Shown here: positions 49,209 to 58,413 of the stretch, piece by piece
Numbering within the stretch: the stretch's first letter is position 1
Layout of the letters: each line of letters opens with the position of its first letter
DNA from: Nemania diffusa
Taxonomy: Eukaryota > Ascomycota > Sordariomycetes > Xylariales > Xylariaceae
Length of the DNA stretch: 64,000 bases
Assembly (NCBI GenBank): GCA_038501195.1
Contig: JBBPUQ010000004.1
Location: forward strand, 992,001-1,056,000
Reading direction: 5' to 3'
Program-made: the position numbers and the translations under genes
The notes under the pieces: model-generated
Told to the model about the DNA's origin: nothing
The model's database searches: none
The model's input: only the letters and a program-made list of their open reading frames with translations

Positions 49209-50476
49209 ATGGAAATTGTTGGGACTCTGGCGGCAGCGACCCAACTTTTCGGGATGTTTGTAAACACCCTTGAATCCCTCGCTCAGCTTCATGACCTTGT
49301 CAAGCATCTACCCGGGAAGTACCGCCGGTGGGATTCTGAGCTCACCATGCTGCGGGACACCGTAAACTCAATACTGCATAACCCAGCCCTCCAAAGCGTG
49401 GGTGTGTCACGAATTATTGGCCATATGAGGCCGAAGATCGAGACTCTCGTGCTGCTGTGCAGCAAGCATGCATCTTGGCCGGAACCGAAATCCCTTAAAA
49501 GGGTCCTAACAACCCTCTCTGCTCGTACCGTGGAACCTCGCATAGTTCAGGGCTTTGAGTCATTAGAGCAGGACAAGACTACTCTTATTCTGGCCATTCA
49601 CGTCTGCGTCGTATCAAATCCAATGGAAACAGTGGAGAGCTTGCGACGAGCCGCCGGGGAGATGCCCGAGAAACAAGGTTCGTAGTCCGCTTACCTAGCT
49701 AAGTCTTCTATATCCCCACCTGACTTTCGCGTCACCCCTCGTCTTCTACCTCGACATTGCTCATGGCCCAGTAATAATTTCAATCTAGTTACTAAGCCCT
49801 TTGAACTCGCGCTTAATAAAACCGGTAGTGTGAGTTCCCATGCCTTATTAGGACGTTCTACAGTCAGCCAATGTCTGAGCTTGCTTAATCGGTGGTTAGA
49901 AGACACACGAGAAGGACTAATGGCGTGAGAGAACAGACCTGTACTTCGGAAACAATAATCCCACACGCCTCACATCACCTAGCTGCGCACCAGGAGATGC
50001 CGTTTACGCCTCAATATTACAATGCCGGAGGATTTGGAACCGAACAGCAGGGCGATAGTCGGCGGAGTCGTTTCACCAAGATCGATGTAGAAGGAAGTGA
50101 CAATATCTTTGGCACATCCAAAGGGGAGGGAGGGGATTATGAAGATATTCGTATACGTGGCTCTAACTCATTTTTTGGTGATCATGAGGAAGCTGTGATA
50201 TTGATGGCTCTTAAGCTTAGAGAAAGTAATGGGACTAAGCGGGGTCGTAATTCTAAGCGAGCCGGTGTCTTTAAGCAGGCCAGTAGCGTCCGAAGTCGAG
50301 CGGCCTCTTCATCAAGGTCTTCGACGAAGAAAGCCTCCTCACCAGAATATTCGATAGAGAAGCCCTCATCAAAACCTTCGACGAGGAAGAACTCTGCCAA
50401 AAATGGACTGGTCAGTGCAGCTCCCGGCAGGAAGGCCCATGAGAACGGCAGCGACAAAATGGACTGGGTTGCGTGA
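49209..50476 (+). CDS. SesA-like protein with paired 22-residue repeats; probable frameshift
   Basis: Exon 1 (49209-49677) encodes a helical domain starting MEIVGTLAAATQLFGMFVNT. This fits SesA/NACHT-N-type domains found at the N-terminus of fungal STAND (NLR) proteins or in stand-alone effectors. An intron (donor GTTCGT, acceptor ATCTAG) joins it to exon 2 at 49789, which reads TKPFELALNKTG and NRWLEDTREGLMA and meets a stop at 49926. The next frame continues immediately with REQTCTSETIIPH and PFTPQYYNAGGFG to 50476. Either there is a frameshift, or an alternative GTGAGT donor near 49829 removes the segment. The C-terminal part holds two units, KIDVEGSDNIFGTS and DIRIRGSNSFFGDH, 22 residues apart, then a basic Ser/Lys-rich tail. 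Such paired beta-strand repeats resemble amyloid-forming signalling motifs, but I cannot assign a known class. Confidence 0.6.
50040..50190 (+). repeat. Paired protein repeats with GS[DN]xxFG core
   Basis: Two imperfect units, each with the pattern I-x-[IV]-x-G-S-[DN]-x-[IF]-F-G, are encoded 66 bp apart. The length and the Gly/Asn-centred turn resemble the two 21-residue pseudo-repeats of HET-s-type beta-solenoid motifs, though the residues differ. Confidence 0.5.
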
Positions 50477-50760
50477 AGGCGAAATCTAAGAATGCAAACG
50501 TCACTATATATCATACATTCGCTATATTTCCCTATGTGAATTCCAAACAAAACAAAAGAAAAAGAAAAATCCCCCCGAAATAGCCTACCTCTCTACGCCG
50601 TAGTAGGCCCGTGAATAAAATGCTGCGTAGTAGCACATGGGTTGATTTAGCCTGTCTCACTGTTTGCATTTTCAACTACGCGTTAGCACAGCCAGGCTCG
50701 ACCCAATTTCAATAATCCCATCCGATCCTGAGCAGATTATCGCGAATTACCGAGTCGGTC

Positions 50761-50784
50761 AGCGCTACCCACAGGCAAAATAAT
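50761..50784 (+). repeat. Left member of a distant inverted repeat pair
   Basis: The sequence AGCGCTACCCACAGGCAAA here is nearly the reverse complement of TTTACCTGTGGGTAGTGCT at 53,190-53,208. Short AT-rich sequence with TACCTGA and GACTTAAC words follows each. They look like two diverged copies of one small repeat family in opposite orientation. Confidence 0.4.
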
Positions 50785-51170
50785 ACTTTAACTGCTTGTC
50801 AATTAATTGACCTAATCCAAACAAAACAATTGGTTTTAACATAATTTTAAGTAAAATAATAGTTTTTTACCTGACTTAACACTTAACAATTACTTCCAAA
50901 TAATTTTCCTATTTTTAAAATAAATTTTTTTTTTTTTAATAAAAAAGAAGCTTCCTAGGTAGGCTGGGTCCTGTTTTTAAACCCACTTACCCAGCCACTG
51001 CCTGAGCCACTTACCAAGCCACTAACTTAGCCACTTACATCCACCTAGCATGGCTTGACTTTCGCCGGTCAAGAGCGGTTAGCGAATAAGTAAGCCCGCT
51101 AATTCCTTGCTGCTAGGTACCATGATCAACCGCACACTCCCTGTTCCGGCATTAGGTAGAAAAGTTGTTA

Positions 51171-51365
51171 TCCCTTTGGGTGCTGTTTCGGCACCGTGAC
51201 TTAAAAGTTACATACCTAGTGGGGCCGATCTCAATGATGCATATACCCAATAAGAGTACAGAATATAAATAATGCTCGGATAATAGTTTTATTGGGTGTA
51301 AACTCATCTAGATTGGCCCCGTTATTCCACTTTTAAAGTCACGGTGCCGAACAGCACCAAAGGGA
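51171..51365. mobile_element. 195-bp MITE-like element with about 45-50-bp terminal inverted repeats
   Basis: The left end begins TCCCTTTGGGTGCTGTTTCG and continues with GCACCGTGACTT. The right end is the reverse complement of TCCCTTTGGTGCTGTTCGGC and GCACCGTGACTTT. The arms differ by a few single-base indels. The left flank ends in TA and the right flank begins TT, so a TA target duplication is possible but not intact. There is no coding capacity. The inner part is AT-rich. Confidence 0.7.
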
Positions 51366-52046
51366 TTCGCTGTACAGTTTGCCAAGGCCGTACAAAATAT
51401 ACAGCAAACTGTACAGCAAATTATATAATAACCAAACCAACAATTCTACAACAACAAAAGCTGTACAACTTAACATGTTATTTCTGTATGGCCTTTTTAT
51501 TTCTTTATAGCCTAGTACTTAGCTAGTGCTTTTTACTATTTTGTTTGAATTGCTAGCAACGTTATAGTACTGCGAGTGCTAGTTGATCGGTTCGAAAGAC
51601 CTGTTACGACATGCCACAACTTCGTACAACCGTTATTATTTTTACCGCAGAGTACTTATTTAGGTATTCAAGGGTCGAAAGAAGCCTAGAATCTATTTCA
51701 AGTCTTCAAAATCAATAGGCGCGATAGTTGAATTGATAGATTAGCAAAAAGGTGGTTGTTTTAGTGATTTGGTTGTTTTGCTGATCAGCACCAACTTTAG
51801 ATGGTGAGTCCTGGCGAAGCCCAATAAAGTGGGGCGTGGCACAAGTATCCCCAGTCATTCAGATGTCTCACTTACATGTGAGACGTCAAACTATTTCTAA
51901 TGAAAAGTTTACAAGACTCCCTACGCCTTAACAGCCTGCTTTACTTCGGGTTTCATGGACACCATCCACCTGCGCCACCTTGAAATATACGGAAAAGAAA
52001 TCCACCTGCCCTTCGTCCTAAAACAAGAACTATCGCCAGATAAGAA

Positions 52047-52595
52047 TTATACTCGTGAGGTGACGTATATGTTCCTTCTCTGGCCCAAGAAAGATCTCTG
52101 CACAGCGGTGCTAATGGAAATTGGGACTGAGGCAATTTTGACTGGGCCCTTTCCGGCGACCTGGTCTTCAGGGAAAACAATGATATCAGCGTGCAGTTTC
52201 CATTTTTCAACCGGAATCTCCCACCACGTCTGCGGTGACGAAGCTTCTATAAGAAAATTAGCAGAACATTAGAGGAACATTAATATTTACAGCGATGCTA
52301 ATTTAAACTCACTTACCAAGATTCTTCGTTTGGTACGTTGCCAACACACCTCTCTGGGTTTCGTAGACTTTAAGCTGCTTGTTTTCTTTTATGAGGGTCT
52401 CTAACGAGACGTGCTTGTTTTTTGATCTCGATGGCGACGATGTAAGCTCTGATGTAGGTTGTGCTGTAGTCTCTGCTGCGGGTGGTTCTGATTTGTGTTG
52501 TGACGTAGGTCGTGATGTAGAATGTAAGATGTAGGTTTGGCGGATGTGGGTTGAGAGGATGCAGGGTGTGAGGATTCTTTTTGTTCCAGAGCCAT
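52047..52595 (-). pseudogene. Frameshifted small gene of unknown family
   Basis: ATG 52595 opens MALEQKESSHPASSQPTSAK, a Pro/Thr/Ser-rich start. After about 25 codons the coding character moves to another frame (TSRPTSQHKSEPPAAETTAQ, then VSLETLIKENKQLKVYETQR) up to a good donor GTAAGT at 52317/52316. Exon 2 (52246-52047, acceptor TTATAG) continues EASSPQTWWEIPVEKWKLHA and ends NIYVTSRV and a stop. The second frame has no ATG of its own, so either one base was lost or gained near 52,530 or an upstream exon is missed. I do not recognise the family. Its position among accessory genes suggests a decaying member of that region. Confidence 0.4.
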
Positions 52596-53238
52596 AACTG
52601 CGCCTAGAAATGCTCTAGTAAGACTTAGTCTAGATATATTAGTGTGTGGATGCTAAGTCCCAAGATGTCGAGTCAATATAGCAATTGTCCAGAGTGCTTA
52701 TATGTCGAGGGACTTATGGAGTAGTAGCTAGGTCACAGGATTATTAATCCATTTGACCTCCCGAGTTAGTCGGAGCGAACTCTTTCTTATATACACCTAA
52801 TATTATACAAACACCCCTAGGGAGGGGATTTTTATCCTCCGCATTATTGTCGCACCAACACACGCCGGGCGATGCTGTACTTCAGCCTCCTTAAGGCAGT
52901 GTTTCACTGGTGTGCAGGGATATGGATTCTGTACTTATACTTACAGAGTCCCGATGACTGACTTAGCCACTTACATTCACCTAGCCCTCCTACTTACCAC
53001 CTACGTACCACCCTACCTACCTACCTACCTTACTTTCTACAACTCTGTACGCTTTACGTACATTGCTTCAATTACTTGGTCAATTAACTTGATCGATTCA
53101 AATAATAGATTCCGTTAAGTCAGTCAAACAAGCGTTTTTTGCGATCAATTCAGGTAAAACAAATCAAGAGGCTATATTATTTGACTGACTTTACCTGTGG
53201 GTAGTGCTGCCTCTAGATTCACTGCCTAAGATGACATT
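52596..53238. other. Intergenic region with short repeats
   Basis: This stretch lies between the frameshifted gene and the PNP-like gene. It holds CTACCTAC units at about 53,010-53,035, a small inverted repeat (GTCAGTCAAA at 53,120-53,129 against TTTGACTGAC at 53,180-53,189) and the right member of the distant repeat pair. Confidence 0.5.
53190..53213 (-). repeat. Right member of a distant inverted repeat pair
   Basis: Reverse-complement partner of the word at 50,761-50,784. It ends about 25 bp before the start codon of the PNP-like gene, so this copy lies within that gene's leader or promoter. Confidence 0.4.
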
Positions 53239-54204
53239 ATGGGTAGCCCTACTCCTTCAGAAGTTTCCGACAGCGGTCTTGCTCCCGAGCACTACACCAT
53301 CGGATGGATCTGCGTGCTTTTCAAAGAGCAAACCGCGGCTATTATGATGTTGGACAAAAAACACCCCGATATTGAAATGCAGAGCAACGATCCTAATGCA
53401 TACAGCCTTGGATCTATTGGGCCGCACAATGTTGTTATTGCCTGCCTACCCCCTGGCTGGGGTGGCCATAATACGATAGCAAAAATTGCAGTCTGGATGA
53501 CTTCTACCTTTCCCTCCATCCGGCTATTCCTTCTGGTGGGTATCGGTGGCGGCATCCCTGCCAGGGTCAGACTCGGTGATGTTGTTGTTGGTGTGCCCGA
53601 TGGCGAGTTTCCGGGAGTGGTGGCATGGCGGGAAGATGGGGAGATTGCTAGAATAAATCACCCTCCCAGCATCCTGCTTTCCACCCTCACAAAATTAAAA
53701 AGTATTCATGAGATTGAAGGATCTAAAGTGCCAAAATATTTGGATGAGTTTAAGAAACACGACAGGCTAGCTTCAATATACCTAGTATCGGAGGAACTCA
53801 AAGATCCATTGTTTGAGAAAAACGAAGATAAAACAACGGCGGAGGGAGATACCACCACCTCTACAAGCACTATCCGAGAGGCCGAGATTTACTATGGTTT
53901 AATCGCCTCTACAAGCCTCCCTATCAAAGACATAACAAGTCGTGAAAATCTCGATTCAAGGCTCGGCAGCCGTCGCCTTCTCTGCGTTGACACCGTCGCC
54001 TCCGAGCTTTTGACCTACTTTCCATGCATTGTCATTCGTGGCATCTGCGAGTATGCAGGCGAAAGTCACGATGCCTATAAAGGCTGGGGAGGGCCTGCAG
54101 CCGCCACCGCAGCTGCATTTGCGAAAGAGGTCCTTTGCGTGCTGCCGAAATCTCAAGTAATTCATTTGCCTACTATCAAGAGCATGGGAGCATCGGTCTT
54201 CTAA
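53239..54204 (+). CDS. Stand-alone purine-nucleoside-phosphorylase-like protein with degenerate active site
   Basis: A single exon encodes 321 residues of the PNP_UDP_1 fold in the version common at the N-terminus of fungal NLR proteins. Family marks are YTIGWICVLFKEQTAA, AYSLGSIGPHNVVIACLPPG (54-73), LLVGIGGGIPARVRLGDVVV (98-117), VIRGICEYAG (265-274) and AAATAAAFAKEVL. Where active relatives carry the ribose-binding CFEMEAAGLM segment, this protein has CVDTVASELL at 249-258. The following CDYAD-type Asp is also changed (CEYAG). Loss of both suggests that it no longer hydrolyses nucleosides but may still bind or act as a domain partner. No NACHT or repeat domain follows; the next 350 bp are non-coding. 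It is either a free-standing effector domain or the surviving 5' end of an NLR gene. Confidence 0.8.
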   Translation: MGSPTPSEVSDSGLAPEHYTIGWICVLFKEQTAAIMMLDKKHPDIEMQSNDPNAYSLGSIGPHNVVIACLPPGWGGHNTIAKIAVWMTSTFPSIRLFLLVGIGGGIPARVRLGDVVVGVPDGEFPGVVAWREDGEIARINHPPSILLSTLTKLKSIHEIEGSKVPKYLDEFKKHDRLASIYLVSEELKDPLFEKNEDKTTAEGDTTTSTSTIREAEIYYGLIASTSLPIKDITSRENLDSRLGSRRLLCVDTVASELLTYFPCIVIRGICEYAGESHDAYKGWGGPAAATAAAFAKEVLCVLPKSQVIHLPTIKSMGASVF

Positions 54205-54600
54205 CCCCGCGTCATTTGAAAGTGACGCAACTTTTAAAGTTGATGCGTTTTTCTGTATCTTTTGTATCGACGCATTTTGCTAGAGAGGTAGTTATATAGT
54301 ATGCAATATAGTATTCACGGGCTCGATGCAGTGGAAACTCCAAGTAGTTTAGGCCATCATATGCCGTGAGTCTTAAGGCTACTTATTGTTCACTCGCCGT
54401 GCTGCTAAAGAGGTAAAACGCGGCCGAAGAAAGTGCTATCACAATGTAGATATGCGATACTCCTCGCGCTATTATTAGAATCATTTAAATGCTTAGATTG
54501 ACCCCAAGGCAGCCAATTACTCAGGTACAGGAAAGGACGCCAACTATACATTGATTGTTCCCCTCACTAGTTTTACTAATGTATCCGGTTCGCGACACAG

Positions 54601-56133
54601 CTATCGATTCTGGGCTATGTGTTTTGAGCTAGCTTCGGACTGTGCCGACTCGGTTACGATGGTGATCAACTTCTTCACCTCCTCCATATGTGCCTCTGCT
54701 TCTTGTTGTCTTTGGTTACCCGTCAAACGGGTTGCCACTTCCTCCGAATAATCTCTAGCATAGGTAGCACAATCATCAATAATGATGCTATGTGCGTTGG
54801 GGGCGGTGCTCAGCTCTAAGGTTGAGAAGACGCGGCGTGCTTGAATAAGATAACCACCCCCCTCACGGGCCACTTTGGGTTAGGCTTAGCGTATAAAATC
54901 GAATAAAATAGTAAAAAAGATGGGACTAGCGCTACAATAAGTAACAGTAATTTATATTTAAAGAAAGAAATAAGAAAAAATAAAATATATAATATAATTA
55001 TTTATTATAATATATTTAAAAAGTAGTATAGTTTTTTCGAGAAACGCTAGTTTTAAAAACTAGTCCAAAAACAGCTATATATAGTATTTTAGCCCCACAT
55101 TTAAAATATAAGCTTATAAATAGCTATTATATTTTATTTAATTTTTGTTTTATTTATTATATTTTTATTATAGTTATTATTTAAATATACGCTATAAATT
55201 TACCGTTTTTTTCGGTATTTATTTTATATGTAAAAATATAGTAAAAACAGGTGAGACAAAAATTTCAAATTTTTACACATAAAATAAATACTGAAAGTAC
55301 TGAAAATATCAATGGATTTACAGCTTATATTTAAATAATAACTATAATAAAAATATAATAAATAAAACAAAAATTAAATAAAATATAATAGCTATTTATA
55401 AGCTTATATTTTAAATGTGGGGCTAAAATACTATATATAGCTGTTTTTGGACTAGTTTTTAAAACTAGCGTTTCTCGAAAAAACTATACTACTTTTTAAA
55501 TATATTATAATAAATAATTATATTATATATTTTATTTTTTCTTATTTCTTTCTTTAAATATAAATTACTGTTACTTATTGTAGCGCTAGTCCCATCTTTT
55601 TTACTATTTTATTCGATTTTATACGCTAAGCCTAACCCAAAGTGGCCCGCGAGGGGGTGGCCCGTGAGGGGGGTGGTTATCTTATACCGAGGGTAGTTGA
55701 ATTTATTATTCTTGTGACGGAGCAGGGGACCTGTATTAGGTAAGCTCTCTACTAGTTGGAAGAGCGGATAATCTATAGACCGCAGGGTCTTGCATATATA
55801 GTAAACCTGTAACTTAGCCTACACCTTTACACCTTAGAAAAACAACACAATATGATCGTCTCTTCTGCACCTGTATTGATCCCTTATAGTTGTACGCTCT
55901 TGATACTCCCTGACACGTTGATCGACCTCCACTATACTGTCACAATTCTTTACATCAAGAGCCAGAATCATTTTGTCTGTCAACTGGCTATTGACGTCGC
56001 GTTGAAGTCGGATGTGAAGCTTACACACGATGTTATTTTGAACGTAAATATCTCTATTAGACTCTTATTGAACAGGTCGCAGAAGGCGAAGAGGATCGTC
56101 GGCAGTAGGGTCGTCCGTACCGGGAACAGCTAA
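54601..56133 (-). pseudogene. Gene remnant interrupted by a MITE
   Basis: Minus-strand coding pieces lie on both sides of the foldback element at 54848-55682. Upstream pieces (56133-55834) read LTDKMILALDVKNCDSIVEV and VDQRVREYQERTTIRDQ in one frame and PTILFAFCDLFNKSLIEIFT in another. Downstream (54847-54601) reads IQARRVFSTLELSTAPNAHS and SEEVATRLTGNQRQQEAEAH to a stop. If the element and one TA copy are removed, a frame runs across the target site without a stop (NNKFNYPRYIQARRVF), which shows insertion into coding sequence. A stop after HIVLFF and a frame change further upstream suggest more decay. The protein looked helical and charged. I do not recognise its family. Confidence 0.5.
54848..55682. 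mobile_element. 835-bp foldback MITE of Tc1/mariner type
   Basis: The element begins AGATAACCACCCCCCTCACG and ends with its reverse complement, and is flanked on both sides by TA, the target duplication of Tc1/mariner elements. The two arms, each about 340-370 bp, are nearly identical. The only clear difference is a 16-bp GC-rich duplication (CGCGGGCCAC context) near the right end. The interior is more than 80 percent A+T and has no coding frame. About 70-100 bp in the middle forms an imperfect loop. Arm identity suggests recent insertion or ongoing mobilisation in trans. Confidence 0.88.
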
Positions 56134-57407
56134 ATTGAATCGAGGTTTCTTTGCTATGCTTTTGTAACAGTCTATGCCCTAGAGGAATATTAGCCGCTAG
56201 CGCAACAGCAAATACTAAGTAACTAAGAATAACTGCTAGAAAACTAGGTAGCCTTTCATAGCTATGTCTAACCTATTAATCAAATATTAAACCTAATGAA
56301 GTGGCCAGTGTACAACATTGCACACAAGCAAAACCAAGCAAAATAATTGACTCCAAGGCGTGGCATAATTATGCCTATCCATCACCGAGTAATGACTGGC
56401 AAGTTAGGCCCAACACTATTATATCTTACCGCGGTTTCACCTAATTCACTGTAGGTTATATAAGATCTGACTAATGAAATTAGACGTATTCCTCTACGTC
56501 GCGGAGGAATCAGTGGTACCTGTTGGGATGATGTTGTTAGTCAGTGCGGCTCCCTTCCTAAATAGGGGGGCTCACTGATCTGTACCCCTTCCTCAATCTC
56601 ACTACCTATCTGGTTAGGTACTTTGCGATGGCCATCCCTTGTCATTCTAGCACCAGAAGAGGAAATCTCACTAATACCAAAATGTTTAGCATGAAGCTCT
56701 CTGAATTCGCTGACGAGCTCGACTGGAACAGCCTAATAGGCGCTAATGCGAGGCGTATGAAAGACATAGACTTCGAGACCACACAGCGGCGACGCGGCGT
56801 GGGACTGCTACATGTAGCTTGCTCTAAGAATCGCGCGAGCGTGTCGTGCAGTTCCGAAGACCTGGTCTATGCACTCCGAACGTGAAGTAATCTAGTATAG
56901 AATATATATATGATGCTTTGGCTTACCCCGAACCCCGGTCCCGTATCTTAACAGTGTTATTCGTCTTTAAAATGAAAAAAGAACGTCAACTCTATAAACC
57001 CTCTATATGCCCAACAACCTTTTTGAGTTTTTCTAAACTAATGCTTCACCCACTAGATCTACAAAGGTATCCTCGGCCTACGTCCCGCATCTTTTATCGT
57101 TTCTCCCCTCTCGTGCAGTAGATCGAGTTATTTCCGGCAGTATAAAAATGTGACGATGACTAAAATCGTAGTTAGTCAGCTGAATCACACTTACGTCGGT
57201 TCCAAAGCTGGGCAGGAGGTACCTTGAAAAGTCTTGTCTGAACTGATATTAAAACGTCTTCTTTTGATGTACCAAAATCAAAAACACCACAGCTAGTCAC
57301 GCATCAGAGCGCCTTATCTCTCTGTGGACGACTGGCCCATTCGTCCGTACCAGAGACTGGCCTTGGCAAGATCAAGGCAAAGTGGCAGGCTGGCATGCAA
57401 CTAAGCC
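56134..57407. other. Intergenic region
   Basis: An 85-codon plus-strand frame at 56628-56885 starts with ATG in plausible context, but has no recognisable features. I see no other structure. Confidence 0.5.
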
Positions 57408-58413
57408 TTACATCTGACATGTCGACTCGGCCGTGAGAACAGTTGTGGGAGCCGAAACACACGTTAGGCTCCCGGCGCACTCCCCGCTACAGCTCCAGTT
57501 TGGCAGGCAAGCAGTGTAGCAACAAGTACTGGAAATACACGGGTACGGGTCGTCACACCCGGTGTCCGCCGTGCACCACCCGCCGGGACACCCTTCGTGG
57601 CAGCCTGAGGTTTCCTGGAAGTCCTGGTAGCAACCATAACTACACTGAGCTATAGTTGGAATAGGCGTTGTTGAAAAAGTGCTAGAGGGAGTGGTAGTAG
57701 AGTCCACGTCGGTTGTTGTGGTAGAACGTAATGTGGCCATGTTAGAAGTGGGAGGCGGCAGTGTTGTTGAAGAGCTGTCCAAAGGAGTGGTAGAATCTAG
57801 GTCGCTTGTTGTAGTAGAACGTAGCGCGGCCATGTGAGAGGTGGAAGATGGCGGCGTTGTTGAAGAGGTGTCAAAGGGAGTGGTAGAGTCCACTTTGGCT
57901 ATCGTGGCCGTACTCGACATGGCCACGTTGGAGGTGGCGGATGGCGGTGTAATTAGGCCTGTATTCCTGAAGAAGATGCTCAGATTCTGTTCTGTTTTGA
58001 AGAATTAGGTGATTAGGATTGTGTTCTTACTCCAATCCGGTATCGCGTTGCCTCAATCCCAATCCTAACCCGAGTCCAAGTCCCAAACCTATAATCACCA
58101 ACCCAACGATGACCAAAGCCACCAAAGCCAGGAGTGGCTCTTTCCCCACTGTGACGTCCCTGAAAGAAGTATTGGTTCCTATATTTTGGTTACCTGGACC
58201 GCCGTGGTGATTTTTCTCGAGCCGTTGGTGGTGCGAATGTAAAATGGACTGGTTGCTGTTCTCATCACTGCGTCGGTAGCCATAATTCACCCCAATATTT
58301 TGATCGCCGCTGCTAGAGTTTGAATTATGAGAGAATAGGGGCATAGAAAGAACAGCCTGTCTCGGTCGCTTTGGTGCGGGCGCTGAGTCGCCTAACCACG
58401 ACGATTGCCGCAT
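57408..58413 (-). CDS. Type II membrane protein: cytosolic Q-N-I-G motifs, Cys-rich ectodomain
   Basis: Two exons (58413-58031 and 57966-57408) encode 313 residues. The intron has a GTAAGA donor and TTCAG acceptor, and the junction restores a Glu codon. The first in-frame ATG is at 58413. Residues 1-93 contain two copies of a Gly/Asn-Gln-Asn-Ile-Gly motif: SGDQNIGVNYG (Q38) and GPGNQNIGTNTSF (Q76). A membrane span of about 27 residues follows (94-120, LLALVALVIVGL ending in GLGLGLGLGL). Then come three Thr/Ser-rich tandem repeats of about 30 residues and a C-terminal domain with 14 cysteines (start AQCSYGCYQDFQ). There is no N-terminal signal peptide, and many fungal surface proteins with this order are type II. 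The motif region is therefore inferred to be cytosolic and the Thr- and Cys-rich part outside. No known family is assigned. Confidence 0.75.
57650..57925 (-). repeat. Three Thr/Ser-rich tandem repeats in the ectodomain
   Basis: Three in-frame copies of a roughly 84-96-bp unit encode S[NH]MAxxRSTTT...DSTTP...SSTT, likely an O-mannosylated stalk between the membrane span and the Cys-rich domain. The third copy is the most diverged. Confidence 0.75.

Larger units (their letters stand above)
50477..52046. other. AT-rich intergenic region with repeats
   Basis: The region includes a very AT-rich block at about 50,780-50,950 and the 195-bp inverted-repeat element at 51,171-51,365. A 105-codon plus-strand frame at 51,955-52,272 is the mirror image of the minus-strand remnant at 52,047-52,595 and is not called. 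Confidence 0.5.

Noticed and set aside
51955..52272. A 105-codon plus-strand frame opposite the frameshifted gene
   Set aside because: The minus strand here has a good intron and better protein character; the plus-strand frame is its mirror.
53239..54204. The PNP-like gene as the 5' part of a longer NLR gene within the window
   Set aside because: The frame ends cleanly, and I could find no NACHT, NB-ARC or repeat-encoding exon in the next 10 kb on the same strand.
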